From the NCBI RefSeq assembly GCF_010731815.2, contig NZ_AP022593.1:5146001-5210000 (forward strand): a stretch of DNA of 64,000 nt, read 5' to 3'. The DNA comes from Mycolicibacterium arabiense. GTDB taxonomy: Bacteria > Actinomycetota > Actinomycetes > Mycobacteriales > Mycobacteriaceae. The notes below the pieces were generated by a model, which saw nothing but the letters and a program-made list of their open reading frames with translations, did not search any database and was not told where the DNA came from. This document shows, piece after piece, positions 1 to 8,346 of the stretch (the stretch's first letter is position 1; the number at the start of each line of letters is the position of its first letter). Position numbers and translations under genes: made by a program.

Positions 1-2
1 TC

Positions 3-257
3 GGCGGCGAGGTGCACATCGGCAGGCAGGCCATCCACGGCTTCTACGCGAACATCACGGGCGCGCAGTGCCACGCCGAGATGGTGACGTTGCGGGCGCT
101 CGGTCACGAGGCGGCGTTCTTCTGGCGGTTGACGGTGAAGTTCGGCGAGTCCGGCGGCATGCGCATCGAGATCATCAGCGTCATGACGTTCGACGACGAG
201 GCGAAGATCACGTCGATGAAGGCCTACTGGTCCCAGGACGACGTCACGCAGCTGTAG
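3..257 (+). CDS. NTF2-like / ketosteroid isomerase-like protein (5'-truncated)
   Basis: The reading frame is already open at the window edge, so the N-terminus is missing; about 84 residues are visible. The segment reads as the C-terminal half of a SnoaL / ketosteroid delta-isomerase type NTF2 fold: a helix around GRQAIHGFYANI, strands, then the closing MKAYWSQDDV, which resembles the (M/R)AYW ending of steroid delta-isomerases. Such enzymes shift a double bond in 3-ketosteroids, but many relatives are simply binding folds. The catalytic Asp/Tyr region lies outside the window, so activity cannot be judged. It converges on the hemolysin III gene with a 7-nt gap. Confidence 0.6.
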   Translation, partial: GGEVHIGRQAIHGFYANITGAQCHAEMVTLRALGHEAAFFWRLTVKFGESGGMRIEIISVMTFDDEAKITSMKAYWSQDDVTQL

Positions 258-264
258 CGGTCGG

Positions 265-1020
265 CTAGAAGACGGCAAACCACATCGCGATGTAGTGGCA
301 GATCGCCGCAACGGCAGTGCACGCGTGGAAGAACTCGTGGTGCCCGAACGTCGTCGGCCAGGGGTTCGGCCACTTCAGCCCGTAGAGCACGCCACCGATG
401 CTGTAGAGCGCGCCGCCCACGATCAGCAGCACAACGGCCGCGACACCGGCGCCGTCCATGATCGGGCCGATGAACCACGCCGCCACCCAGCCGAGCAGCA
501 GGTACAGCGGAACGCCGACCCAGGCGGGCGCCGACGGCCACAGCATCTTCAGCGCCACCCCGGCCAGTGCGCCGCCCCACACGATCCAGAACAGCACCAT
601 GCCCTTCTCGGCGGGCAGGGCCAGGAGGGCGAACGGCGTGTAGCTGCCCGCGATGAAGACGAAGATCATCGAGTGGTCGGCGCGCTTCATCCACTTGCGC
701 GCGGTCGGCGACGTCCACGTCACCCGGTGGTAGGTACCGCTGACGGCGAACATCGCGACGATCGTCAACGTGTAGATCAGGGTTGCGATGCCCGCGGTGG
801 TCGACTCCGCCGACCACGACACCGACACCAGCGCGGCGCCGGCGATGGTCGCGACGATCGCGGAGTAGACGTGGATCCAGCCGCGGGCGCGGGGTCGCCC
901 GATGAACTGGGCGACGCCGTCGGCGACGGCCTCGGGCAGATCCTCGGCGTACACCCGCGGTGGCGGTTGCTGAGCCTCGTCGGCGGCCTCGGCGGTGGCG
1001 TTGGTCCGTGCTGATTCCAT
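265..1020 (-). CDS. Hemolysin III family (PAQR/TrhA-like) membrane protein
   Basis: 251 aa with seven predicted membrane segments. Characteristic PAQR/hemolysin III blocks are visible: [28 protein letters not shown], and a C-terminal [17 protein letters not shown] with the metal-ligand-type histidines. Family members are putative metal-dependent membrane hydrolases or lipid-homeostasis proteins; the 'hemolysin' name is historical. GGAGGT lies 6 nt before the ATG and supports the start. It is divergent from the prenyl transferase gene, the arrangement seen for Rv1085c/Rv1086 in M. tuberculosis. Substrate unknown. Confidence 0.85.
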   Translation of the reverse strand: MESARTNATAEAADEAQQPPPRVYAEDLPEAVADGVAQFIGRPRARGWIHVYSAIVATIAGAALVSVSWSAESTTAGIATLIYTLTIVAMFAVSGTYHRVTWTSPTARKWMKRADHSMIFVFIAGSYTPFALLALPAEKGMVLFWIVWGGALAGVALKMLWPSAPAWVGVPLYLLLGWVAAWFIGPIMDGAGVAAVVLLIVGGALYSIGGVLYGLKWPNPWPTTFGHHEFFHACTAVAAICHYIAMWFAVF

Positions 1021-1076
1021 CTACGTCACCTCCGATCGACCCGCCCCAACCGGCGTGGGGATTCGATACGCCACAG

Positions 1077-1082
1077 TAGTCT
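1077..1082 (+). promoter_or_regulatory. -10 box TAGTCT of a probable leaderless promoter
   Basis: TAGTCT ends 8 nt before the GTG of the prenyl transferase gene. A TANNNT hexamer at this spacing puts the transcription start on or next to the start codon, as in mycobacterial leaderless mRNAs. No Shine-Dalgarno sequence lies in between. Confidence 0.5.
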
Positions 1083-1090
1083 TGATCCCC

Positions 1091-1885
1091 GTGGAGATCA
1101 TTCCCCCGCGTCTCAAGGAGCCGGCCTACCGGCTCTACGAGCTGCGGCTGCGCCAGGAGTTGGCCCGCGCCAGCGACGACCTGCCGCGACACATCGCCGT
1201 CCTGTGCGACGGGAACCGCCGCTGGGCCCGCGACGCCGGGCACGACGACGTCAGTTACGGCTACCGCGTGGGTGCCGCCAAGATCGCCGAGATGCTGCGG
1301 TGGTGCCAGGAGACCGGCGTCGAGATGGCCACGGTGTACCTGCTGTCGACCGAGAACCTGCAGCGCGATCCGGCCGAACTCACCGAGCTGATCGGCATCA
1401 TCACCGACGTCGTCGAGCAGATCTGTGCGCCGGTCAACAAGTGGAGCGTGCGCACGGTCGGCGACCTCGAGCTGCTCGGCGGTGAGCCCGCCAAGCGGCT
1501 ACGGGACGCCGTCGACTCCACCAGCAGCGCGGCCGAAGGCGTCTTCCACGTCAACGTCGCCGTCGGGTACGGCGGGCGCCAGGAGATCGTGAACGCCGTG
1601 CGCGCGCTGCTCGGCAAGGAACTGGCCAACGGCGTGACCGGCGAGGGCTTGGTCGACGCCGTCACCGTCGACGCCATCTCGGAGAACCTCTACACCTCGG
1701 GTCAGCCCGACCCCGATCTCGTCATCCGCACGTCTGGCGAGCAGCGGCTGTCCGGGTTCCTGCTGTGGCAGAGCGCGTATTCGGAGATGTGGTTCACCGA
1801 CGCGCACTGGCCCGCGTTCCGCCGCGTCGACTTCCTGCGCGCGCTGCGCGATTACACGATGCGTCATCGCCGCTACGGCCGCTAA
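1091..1885 (+). CDS. cis-prenyl (isoprenyl) transferase, Z-farnesyl/decaprenyl diphosphate synthase family
   Basis: 264 aa. Condenses isopentenyl diphosphate onto an allylic diphosphate with cis geometry. Conserved blocks: HIAVLCDGNRRWAR near the N-terminus (catalytic Asp in DGN), and IRTSGEQRLSGFLLWQ followed by YSEMWF near the C-terminus (pyrophosphate and Mg binding). The sequence is very close to what I recall of Rv1086, a short-chain (C15) Z-FPP synthase supplying the decaprenyl phosphate pathway, rather than the long-chain Rv2361c; chain length is inferred from that likeness. The GTG start gives the N-terminus (M)EIIPPRLKEP, matches Rv1086 and has a -10 box just upstream; the in-frame extension to 995 would run into the divergent hemolysin gene. 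Confidence 0.9.
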   Translation: MEIIPPRLKEPAYRLYELRLRQELARASDDLPRHIAVLCDGNRRWARDAGHDDVSYGYRVGAAKIAEMLRWCQETGVEMATVYLLSTENLQRDPAELTELIGIITDVVEQICAPVNKWSVRTVGDLELLGGEPAKRLRDAVDSTSSAAEGVFHVNVAVGYGGRQEIVNAVRALLGKELANGVTGEGLVDAVTVDAISENLYTSGQPDPDLVIRTSGEQRLSGFLLWQSAYSEMWFTDAHWPAFRRVDFLRALRDYTMRHRRYGR

Positions 1886-1906
1886 CGCGCGTGCGAGACT
1901 AGGCAC

Positions 1907-3262
1907 GTGGCTGCGATGTCCGCAGTGGTCTTCGCCTTGAGCTGGTGGCTCGGGCTGTACCTGCTGGCCCGTGGCCCGCGCAAACCCGTCCTGGCGCTCG
2001 CCGCCGTCGGCCTTACCAGCTTCGCCGCCGTGGTGGCCCTCGACGCCGTCCGGCTCGCGACCCCCGCGCACGCCGAACTGCTCGGCCGCATCGAGGGCTA
2101 CCTCGTCGTCGTGCCCGGCATCGCCTGGTTCGCCGTGCTGCTGGAGTTGTCCCGACCCGGTGACACCTGGCGCAGCCGGATCGGCGAGATCCTCACCGTC
2201 GCGATCGTCGCCGCGCTGGCGCTGACCGGCGCCGCACTCGCGGGCGGAGTCGGGGGACCGCTGCGCCTCGGGCACTGGGTGATGTTTGGCGTCATCTCGC
2301 TCGCCACGCTCGGCGCGCTGGTGCGTGCCCTCACCGGTGGGCGGCGGCCCCGCTCGGTCACCGGCGTCGTGGTGGTCGCGACGCTGTTCTTCGCGCTCGG
2401 CAACGCGATCCTGGTCATCCCGCTGGGGCTGGTCCCAAGCTGGCTGGCGCTGGCGTCCACCGGGTTCGACGTGCTGTTGCTCGGCGTCGCCGTCGCGGCG
2501 TGGGACGCCTTCGACGAGGGGCAGGCGCTGCGCGCCGACATGCGGCGGTCGTTCGTGGGCACGGCCGTCGTCGCCACGTTGTTCGGCGGGCAGGCCCTCG
2601 TCGGGCTCGCGGTGACCGGTCAGCACACCGCGCTGACGGTGCTGCTGTTCACCAGCCTCGGCGTCGCGATCACGATCAACGTGCTCGCCGACCCCTTGGC
2701 CGTCGTACTCGACCGGGTGGCGTTCTCCAGCTCGCCGGACCTGCGCGCGGACCGGGATGCCCTGCGTCGCACCGAGGCCGCGCTGCCGCGTCGCTCCGAC
2801 GATCCGCTCGACGACGTCGACGACGAGACGTTCGTGCGGCTGACCCGTCGCGCGCTCGGACACTACGGCGACCTGTCGAAGCTCGTCGCCAGCCCGTTGA
2901 CCGCCCTGCCCGAGATCGACCGGCGGCTGGACCTGCGCGGCGCCCCGGATCAACCGCTGGAACGGGCCAACGAACTGCGGGCGCTGCTCGCCGACCGGAT
3001 CGCCGCGCTCAAGCCCCGCGATGGCGGCGACTTCGGCACCACCGAACAGTGGCGGCACTACAACTCGCTGTACTTCCCCTACGTGGTCGGCGTGCGCGCC
3101 TATGCGCAGAACGCGACGGCCGCGGGCCTCGACCCGATCGCGCGGCAGGCGTGGCACTGGTTCGTCGCCGAGGTCCCGCAGCGGTCGCTGCACAACTGGC
3201 AGAACGCGGCAGCCCGCGTCATCGCCGCCGACCTCCGCGGCAAGCGCGTCACCGTCGGCTGA
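1907..3262 (+). CDS. Polytopic membrane protein with cytosolic C-terminal domain, function unknown
   Basis: 451 aa, family not recognised. Residues 1-265 form about eight hydrophobic segments reminiscent of 7TM sensor modules; residues 270-451 are soluble and charged, with no histidine-kinase, GGDEF or HTH motif. The soluble part contains many aromatic and histidine residues (for example EQWRHYNSLYFPYVVGVRAY, AWHWFVAEVPQRSLHNW), suggesting a folded ligand-binding or scaffold domain. GTG at 1907 is used; ATG at 1916 is an alternative. It starts 21 nt after the prenyl transferase gene and may be read through from it. Downstream (3281-3318) TGGCAG occurs three times, meaning unknown. Confidence 0.65.
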   Translation: MAAMSAVVFALSWWLGLYLLARGPRKPVLALAAVGLTSFAAVVALDAVRLATPAHAELLGRIEGYLVVVPGIAWFAVLLELSRPGDTWRSRIGEILTVAIVAALALTGAALAGGVGGPLRLGHWVMFGVISLATLGALVRALTGGRRPRSVTGVVVVATLFFALGNAILVIPLGLVPSWLALASTGFDVLLLGVAVAAWDAFDEGQALRADMRRSFVGTAVVATLFGGQALVGLAVTGQHTALTVLLFTSLGVAITINVLADPLAVVLDRVAFSSSPDLRADRDALRRTEAALPRRSDDPLDDVDDETFVRLTRRALGHYGDLSKLVASPLTALPEIDRRLDLRGAPDQPLERANELRALLADRIAALKPRDGGDFGTTEQWRHYNSLYFPYVVGVRAYAQNATAAGLDPIARQAWHWFVAEVPQRSLHNWQNAAARVIAADLRGKRVTVG

Positions 3263-3388
3263 AAGCGGCCTTGACCTGCAGTTGGCAGTGTTTGGCAGCA
3301 TCGCGCATCGATCTGGCAGCGGTCTTCGAGCAATGTTCGTGGTGTCGCTCGGACCACCGAACGGCGACCTCAACGACGAGGAGACGCC

Positions 3389-3796
3389 ATGACCGCCATA
3401 ACCACCCGACCCCTGTCCGACAGCTCGGATTCCCTGCTCCGGTTCGCGATGCGCGCCGACGCCACGCTCTGCGCAGGCGCCGGCCTGTTCGTCGCGATGG
3501 CCGCCGATCCGCTGTCCCGGTTGTCCGGTCTGACCGCGACGTCGGAGTGGATCGCCGGCGCGGCGCTGGTGCTCTACGGCGCCGCGCTCTACGTCCTCGC
3601 GGCCATGCCCAGCGTGCGTGGCGTCGGCATCGGAGTCGTGGCCGCCAACCTGGTGTTCGCGGTGGCTGCCGTGGCGGTGGTCGTCTCGGACGTCCTGCCG
3701 CTCACCGGCGCCGGCGTCGCGATGGTCGTGGCCACCGTCGCCGTCGGTCTCGGCTTCGCCTACTGCCAATACCTCGGAGTGCGCCGTCTGGCGTGA
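3389..3796 (+). CDS. Small four-TM membrane protein, copy 1 of a tandem paralog pair
   Basis: 135 aa with four hydrophobic helices. Opens with a short Ser/Thr-rich tail followed by SLLRFAMRADA. About half its residues match the next gene, including the (L/V)LYGAALYVL-type second helix, the ADVLPLTGAGV-like loop and the closing QYLGVRRL. GAGGAG about 7 nt before the ATG supports the start. Function unknown; small 4-TM proteins of this kind are common in actinobacteria. The pair does not resemble toxins or known transport subunits. Confidence 0.65.
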   Translation: MTAITTRPLSDSSDSLLRFAMRADATLCAGAGLFVAMAADPLSRLSGLTATSEWIAGAALVLYGAALYVLAAMPSVRGVGIGVVAANLVFAVAAVAVVVSDVLPLTGAGVAMVVATVAVGLGFAYCQYLGVRRLA

Positions 3797-3806
3797 CTCC
3801 TTCCGC

Positions 3807-3863
3807 ACCGGCGCGGGGCCCGTGCCGCCCCAAGAGGTTAGGGCTCGCGGACCCCGCGCCGGT
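3807..3863. terminator. Hairpin between the tandem paralogs
   Basis: Perfect 12-bp arms ACCGGCGCGGGG (3807-3818) and its complement (3852-3863) enclose a 33-nt loop, 10 nt after the first stop codon. No T-tract follows. It could be an intrinsic (I-shaped) terminator or an mRNA-stabilising hairpin. Confidence 0.5.
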
Positions 3864-3921
3864 TTCACCCGTCCACCCAACACCCATCACCCACCGCAGT
3901 ACCGACCGAAGGGATACGCAC

Positions 3922-4332
3922 ATGACCGCCACCACTTCTCACCCCGCCACCACCACCGCCAAGGACTCGCTGCTGCGGTTCGCACTGCGTCTGGACGCCA
4001 TCGCCTCCGGCGTGATCGGCGTCGCCGGACTGGCACTGGCACCCAGGATCGCCGAGTGGTCCGGCACCACCGCCGCATTCGAGTACTCGCTGAGCGCCTT
4101 CTTCGTCGTCTACGGCGTGGCCGTGTTCGCCCTGTCGCGGATGCGCACGGTTCGCACCTGGGGCGTCCTGATCGCCATCGGCAACGTCGTCTTCACCGTT
4201 GCGGCCGTGGCGCTGGTGCTTGCCGACGTCATGCCGCTCACCACGACCGGCGTCGTGCTGACCCTCGCCAGCGGCGTCTTCACCCTCGCGATGGCCGACC
4301 TGCAGTACTTGGGCCTGCGCCGGCTGCGCTAG
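3922..4332 (+). CDS. Small four-TM membrane protein, copy 2 of a tandem paralog pair
   Basis: 136 aa, four hydrophobic helices, a paralog of the preceding gene. Shared blocks include SLLRFALRLDA, the second-helix VVYGVAVFAL region, LADVMPLTTTGV and the final QYLGLRRL. A GAAGGGA ribosome-binding site precedes the ATG. The two genes are separated by 125 nt carrying a strong hairpin, so they may be expressed unequally. The stop codon is followed almost immediately by a bidirectional terminator-like palindrome. Function unknown. Confidence 0.65.
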   Translation: MTATTSHPATTTAKDSLLRFALRLDAIASGVIGVAGLALAPRIAEWSGTTAAFEYSLSAFFVVYGVAVFALSRMRTVRTWGVLIAIGNVVFTVAAVALVLADVMPLTTTGVVLTLASGVFTLAMADLQYLGLRRLR

Positions 4333-4333
4333 C

Positions 4334-4382
4334 GATTCGTGGAACATTTCCTGCGCTGGGCGCGGGAAATGTTCCACGAATC
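4334..4382. terminator. 18-bp perfect inverted repeat between convergent genes
   Basis: Arms 4334-4351 (GATTCGTGGAACATTTCC) and 4365-4382 are perfectly complementary around a 13-nt loop. The palindrome starts 2 nt after the 4-TM gene and overlaps the coaA stop codon by 2 nt, so it can serve both strands. The stem is AT-richer than the surroundings and has no U-tract. Confidence 0.65.
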
Positions 4383-5319
4383 ACAGCTTGCGCAGGCGCA
4401 GCCGGTTGATCGAGTGGTCGTGATCTTTGCGCAGCACCAACGTGGCCCGTGGCCTGGTCGGCAGGATGTTGTCGATCAGGTTGGGCCGGTTGATCGACTG
4501 CCAGATGTCGCGGGCCGCGAAGATCGCCTGCTCGTCGGTCAGCGTCGAGTAGTGATGGAAGTGCGACTGCGGGTCGGCGAACGCGCCGGCCCGCATCGCG
4601 AGAAAGCGCGACACGTACCAGTTCTCGATGTCCTCGATGCGGGCGTCGACGTAGACCGAGAAGTCGAACAGATCCGAGACCATGAGCGCAGGCCCGGTCT
4701 GCAACACGTTGAGACCCTCGAGGATGAGGATGTCCGGGTGCCGGGTCACCAGCTGCTCGCCGGGCACGATGTCGTAGAGCAGGTGCGAGTAGACCGGTGC
4801 GGACACCTGGTCGGCGCCGGACTTGACCGCCGTCACGAAGCGCATCAGCGCCCTGCGGTCGTAGCTCTCCGGGAACCCTTTGCGATGCATCAGGTTTCGG
4901 CGCAGTAGCTCGTCGTTCGGGTACAGGAATCCGTCGGTGGTGACGAGGTCGACGCGGGGGTGGTGCTCCCAGCGCGCCAGCAGGGCCTGCAGCACGCGCG
5001 CGGTGGTGGACTTGCCGACCGCGACGCTGCCTGCGACGCCGATCACGAACGGCACGGGGCGGTCCGGGTTCTGCTGCGGCTCGCCGAGGAACTCCGACGT
5101 CGAGGAGTACAGGCGCTGCCTCGCGGCGACCTGGAGGTGGATCAACCGCGCCAGCGGCAGATAGACCTCTTCGACCTCGAGCAGATCGACCTGCTCACCG
5201 AGACCGCGCAGGCCCACCAGTTCGTCCTCGGTGAGCTTCAAGGGGGTCGACATGCGTAGTGCGCGCCACTGGGTCCTGTCGAACTCGACATATGGACTCG
5301 GCTCGCTGGTCCGCGCCAT
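4381..5319 (-). CDS. coaA: Pantothenate kinase (type I)
   Basis: 312 aa, the same length I recall for Rv1092c. Catalyses ATP-dependent phosphorylation of pantothenate, the committed step of CoA synthesis, in the cytosol. P-loop [12 protein letters not shown] at residues 94-105; the following [11 protein letters not shown] and YDIVPG blocks are typical of the PanK-I/PRK fold. The start at [14 protein letters not shown] matches the known N-terminus; the frame stays open a further 38 codons upstream but that extension is low-complexity repeat sequence. It is divergent from the DUF885 gene, and its stop overlaps the terminator palindrome. Confidence 0.95.
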   Translation of the reverse strand: MARTSEPSPYVEFDRTQWRALRMSTPLKLTEDELVGLRGLGEQVDLLEVEEVYLPLARLIHLQVAARQRLYSSTSEFLGEPQQNPDRPVPFVIGVAGSVAVGKSTTARVLQALLARWEHHPRVDLVTTDGFLYPNDELLRRNLMHRKGFPESYDRRALMRFVTAVKSGADQVSAPVYSHLLYDIVPGEQLVTRHPDILILEGLNVLQTGPALMVSDLFDFSVYVDARIEDIENWYVSRFLAMRAGAFADPQSHFHHYSTLTDEQAIFAARDIWQSINRPNLIDNILPTRPRATLVLRKDHDHSINRLRLRKL

Positions 5320-5327
5320 GCGCCCTC

Positions 5328-5386
5328 CACACTCCCCGTCGCTCAGCTCGCCCCCGGGACCACATTCCCCGTCGCTCCGCTCGCCC
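5328..5386. repeat. Two 26-bp direct repeats upstream of coaA
   Basis: 5328-5353 and 5361-5386 are direct copies with two mismatches, 7 nt apart, with core CCCCGTCGCTC(A/C)GCTCGCCC. They fill most of the 91-nt gap between the divergent coaA and DUF885 genes and therefore sit in or near both promoters. Confidence 0.7.
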
Positions 5387-5410
5387 AGTCTTGCACCTAC
5401 CGTTGACGGC

Positions 5411-6613
5411 ATGGACGCCACCACCGCCATCAACGACTACCTGAAGCTGGGCCTGAGGTTCGACCGGATCGAGGAGGGCTACGTCGACTCCTTCACCGGC
5501 GACCCGACACTGCGCGCCCAGGTGGCCGACGAACCCGCCCCCGACCCCGCCGCACTCGCCCGCGAGGCACGTCGACTGCTGACCGAGCTGCCGCACGTCG
5601 AGGGCCTCGAAGCCGAACGCCGCGACTACCTCTCGGCCCACCTGATCGCCCTGGAGTGCGCGGGCCGCAAGTTCGCGGGGGAGGAGGTCGGCTTCGTCGA
5701 CGAGGTGCGCGCCTACTTCGACGTCGACATCGCCAAGGGCGACACCGACCGCTACCGCGACGCGCACCGCAAGCTCGACGAGGCGATCGGCGGCACCGGC
5801 CCGCTGGCCGACCGCATGCAGGCCCACCGGACGTCGGAGGAGATCCCGCCCGCCCGGCTCGAGGAGTGCATTCACGCGTTCTCCAGCGCGCTGCGCGACC
5901 GCGTCCGCGCGCAGTTCCCGCTGCCGGAGCGCGAGACCATCAACTACGAGGTGGTCACCGACAAGCCGTGGTCGGGGTTCAACTACTACGAGGGCGACTA
6001 CCGGTCGACCGTCGCGGTGAACGCCGACCTCAAGCAGCAGATGTCGAACCTGCCGCGCCTCGTCGCCCACGAGTCCTACCCCGGGCACCACACCGAGCAC
6101 TGCCGCAAGGAAGCCGGCCTGGTCGCCCGCGACGGGCAGGTCGAGCAGACGATCTTCCTGGTGAACACGCCGCAGTGCCTGATGGCCGAGGGCCTGGCCG
6201 ACCTCGCGCTGCACGCCGCGGTCGGACCGGACTGGGGATCCTGGGCCACCGAGATATACGCCGACCTGGGGCTGCGCTTCGACGGCGCACGCGCCGAGGC
6301 GATCTCCGAGGCGTCCGCGGCCCTGGCCGACGTCCGGCAGGATGCGGCGCTGATGCTGCACGACGAACACCGCGACGTCGACGAGGTCGTGGCCTTCCTG
6401 CAGCGCTGGTTGCTCACCAGCGAGGAGCGGGCCAGGCAGTCGATCCGGTTCCTCGCATCGCCGCTGTGGCGCGCCTACACCAGCACCTACGTGGAGGGGT
6501 ATCGCCTGCTGCGCGGCTGGCTCGACGCGCGCCCGGAGGACGAGCCGCTCGCGGTGCGCTTCGGCCGATTGCTCGACGAGCCGCTGATCCCGTCGAGTCT
6601 GCGCGCGGCCTGA
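5411..6613 (+). CDS. DUF885 family putative metallo-carboxypeptidase
   Basis: 400 aa. The diagnostic motif is HESYPGHH at residues 220-227, a zinc-site signature of DUF885 proteins distantly related to M32/M2-type metallopeptidases; a downstream Glu-rich helix ([11 protein letters not shown]) probably supplies another ligand. Many family members are 550-600 aa, so this is a short version without an obvious signal peptide, suggesting a cytosolic enzyme. The ATG at 5411 was chosen because the open extension to 5231 overlaps the divergent coaA start and encodes repeat-derived sequence. Substrate unknown. Confidence 0.75.
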   Translation: MDATTAINDYLKLGLRFDRIEEGYVDSFTGDPTLRAQVADEPAPDPAALAREARRLLTELPHVEGLEAERRDYLSAHLIALECAGRKFAGEEVGFVDEVRAYFDVDIAKGDTDRYRDAHRKLDEAIGGTGPLADRMQAHRTSEEIPPARLEECIHAFSSALRDRVRAQFPLPERETINYEVVTDKPWSGFNYYEGDYRSTVAVNADLKQQMSNLPRLVAHESYPGHHTEHCRKEAGLVARDGQVEQTIFLVNTPQCLMAEGLADLALHAAVGPDWGSWATEIYADLGLRFDGARAEAISEASAALADVRQDAALMLHDEHRDVDEVVAFLQRWLLTSEERARQSIRFLASPLWRAYTSTYVEGYRLLRGWLDARPEDEPLAVRFGRLLDEPLIPSSLRAA

Positions 6614-6626
6614 CGGCCGTCGTCGC

Positions 6627-6688
6627 CGCGAGATCTACACCAGCGTCGTCGCGAGTCGCCCCGCGGCGACCGTGGGGTAGATCTCGCG
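6627..6688. repeat. Hairpin repeat, family 1, copy 1
   Basis: 12-bp perfect outer arms CGCGAGATCTAC (6627-6638) and complement (6677-6688). The 22 nt at 6628-6649 match 16959-16980 with one mismatch, including CTACACCAGCGTCGT, so this is one of two related elements in the window. It lies between the DUF885 stop and the glyA promoter. Confidence 0.65.
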
Positions 6689-6758
6689 AACGCGGGGGCA
6701 GGTGTCAGTCGACCGCCCAGCGCGTCCAGGCTGATCTCTACGGCGCCCGGCTGGGGAT

Positions 6759-6764
6759 TAGGCT
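6759..6764 (+). promoter_or_regulatory. -10 box TAGGCT, probable leaderless glyA promoter
   Basis: TAGGCT ends 7 nt before the glyA ATG. No ribosome-binding site is present in between, consistent with leaderless transcription. Confidence 0.5.
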
Positions 6765-6771
6765 GGCAGGC

Positions 6772-8265
6772 ATGACCCTGGACTCTGGGACCTCCGTGAC
6801 CTCTGCAAGCGCGACCCAGTCCGGCCTTGGCGCCGAGTACGCCGTGACCGCGAGCGCCGCCTACCGATCGGCCCTGGAGGTCATCGAGCAGGTGGAGCCG
6901 CGGATCGCCGCCGCGACCCGTCAGGAACTGGCCGATCAGCGCGATTCGCTCAAGCTGATCGCCAGCGAGAACTACGCGTCGCCGGCCGTGCTGCTGACGA
7001 TGGGCACCTGGTTCTCGGACAAGTACGCCGAGGGCACCGTCGGCCACCGCTTCTACGCGGCATGCCAGAACGTCGACACCGTAGAGGCGCTGGCCGCCGA
7101 GCACGCCCGCGAATTGTTCGGCGCGCCATACGCCTACGCGCAGCCGCACTCCGGGATCGACGCCAACCTGGTGGCGTTCTGGGCCATTCTGCAGACCCGC
7201 ATCGAGGCGCCCGGTCTGGCCGAACTCGGTGCCAAGAACGTCAACGACCTCACCGAGGCCGACTGGGAGGCGCTGCGCGCCAAGCTGGGCAACCAGCGGC
7301 TGATGGGCATGTCCCTGGACGCGGGCGGCCACCTCACCCACGGTTTCCGGCCCAACATCTCCGGCAAGATGTTCTACCAGCGCAGCTACGGCACCGACCC
7401 GGAAACCGGTCTGCTCGACTACTCCGCGGTCGCCGCGGCCGTTCGCGAGTTCAAGCCGCTGGTCCTGGTGGCGGGTTACTCGGCCTACCCGCGCCGGGTG
7501 AACTTCGCGAAGATGCGCGAGATCGCCGACGAGGTGGGCGCCACCTTCATGGTCGACATGGCGCACTTCGCCGGGCTGGTGGCGGGCAAGGTCTTCACCG
7601 GCGACGAGGATCCGGTGCCGCACGCCCACGTCACGACGACCACGACGCACAAGTCGCTGCGCGGTCCGCGCGGCGGCCTGGTCCTGGCCACCGAGGAGTA
7701 CTCGGCGGCCGTCGACAAGGGCTGCCCGATGGTGCTCGGCGGCCCGATGGCGCACGTGATGGCGGCCAAGGCCGTGGCGCTGGCCGAGGCGCGTCAGCCC
7801 GCGTTCCGCGATTACGCCCAGAACGTCGCCGACAACGCCAAGTCCCTCGCCGATGGCTTCCTCAAGCGCGGCGCGCGGCTCGTGACCGGCGGCACCGACA
7901 ACCACATCGTGCTGCTCGACGTGACGTCGTTCGGGTTGACCGGCCGCCAGGCCGAGTCGGCGCTGCTCGACGCCGGCATCGTCACCAACCGCAACTCGAT
8001 CCCGAACGACCCCAACGGCGCCTGGTACTCCAGCGGCATCCGCTTCGGTACGCCTGCGCTGACGTCGCGCGGGTTCGGGGCCGACGACTTCGACCGGGTC
8101 GCCGACCTCGTCGTCGAGGTGTTGAAGAACACCGAGGTCGCCGCTGGCCCGAACGGTCCGTCGAAGGCGAAGTACGCGCTGGCCGACGGAACCGCCGCGC
8201 GGGTGCGTGCGGCGTCGGCCGAACTGCTGAACGCCAACCCCCTGTACCCGGGTCTGACGCTCTAG
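6772..8265 (+). CDS. glyA: Serine hydroxymethyltransferase, long insertion-bearing (Chlamydia-like) form
   Basis: 497 aa. PLP enzyme interconverting serine plus tetrahydrofolate with glycine plus methylene-tetrahydrofolate. PLP lysine K294 lies in [41 protein letters not shown] and [14 protein letters not shown] are all present. It is unlike the usual ~425-aa bacterial enzyme: 56 residues separate QPHSG from GGHLTHG, against about 25 normally, and there is an N-terminal extension. Length and wording match my memory of the chlamydial SHMT. It occupies the coaA-desA2 position held in M. tuberculosis by the ordinary-type glyA1, so it may have replaced it. The ATG was chosen for the -10 box and spacing; upstream frame is open but overlaps DUF885. 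Confidence 0.88.
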   Translation: MTLDSGTSVTSASATQSGLGAEYAVTASAAYRSALEVIEQVEPRIAAATRQELADQRDSLKLIASENYASPAVLLTMGTWFSDKYAEGTVGHRFYAACQNVDTVEALAAEHARELFGAPYAYAQPHSGIDANLVAFWAILQTRIEAPGLAELGAKNVNDLTEADWEALRAKLGNQRLMGMSLDAGGHLTHGFRPNISGKMFYQRSYGTDPETGLLDYSAVAAAVREFKPLVLVAGYSAYPRRVNFAKMREIADEVGATFMVDMAHFAGLVAGKVFTGDEDPVPHAHVTTTTTHKSLRGPRGGLVLATEEYSAAVDKGCPMVLGGPMAHVMAAKAVALAEARQPAFRDYAQNVADNAKSLADGFLKRGARLVTGGTDNHIVLLDVTSFGLTGRQAESALLDAGIVTNRNSIPNDPNGAWYSSGIRFGTPALTSRGFGADDFDRVADLVVEVLKNTEVAAGPNGPSKAKYALADGTAARVRAASAELLNANPLYPGLTL

Positions 8266-8333
8266 CCCTGCGCTGGTCAGGGGTGGCGGTGTGACACGCC
8301 GGACCCGATTTCAGAGAACGTGTGAATTCGGGT

Positions 8334-8339
8334 TACAGT
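8334..8339 (+). promoter_or_regulatory. -10 box TACAGT, probable leaderless desA2 promoter
   Basis: TACAGT ends 7 nt before the ATG of the desaturase gene, with no ribosome-binding site between them. Confidence 0.45.
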
Positions 8340-8346
8340 TACTTTC

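Noticed and set aside
3281..3318. TGGCAG three times before the first 4-TM gene
   Set aside because: Spacing is irregular and there is no palindrome or regulator gene nearby; left as a remark only.
1499..3883. Long minus-strand open frame (794 codons) opposite the prenyl transferase and membrane-protein genes
   Set aside because: Antisense to confident genes; translation is Arg/Gly/His/Gln-rich without any domain, typical of GC-rich shadow frames.
5231..5410. 60-codon upstream extension of the DUF885 gene
   Set aside because: Overlaps the divergent coaA start and consists of the 26-bp repeats.
6614..6771. Glycine or other riboswitch before glyA
   Set aside because: The gap is a hairpin repeat plus a leaderless -10 box; no paired aptamer folds could be recognised.
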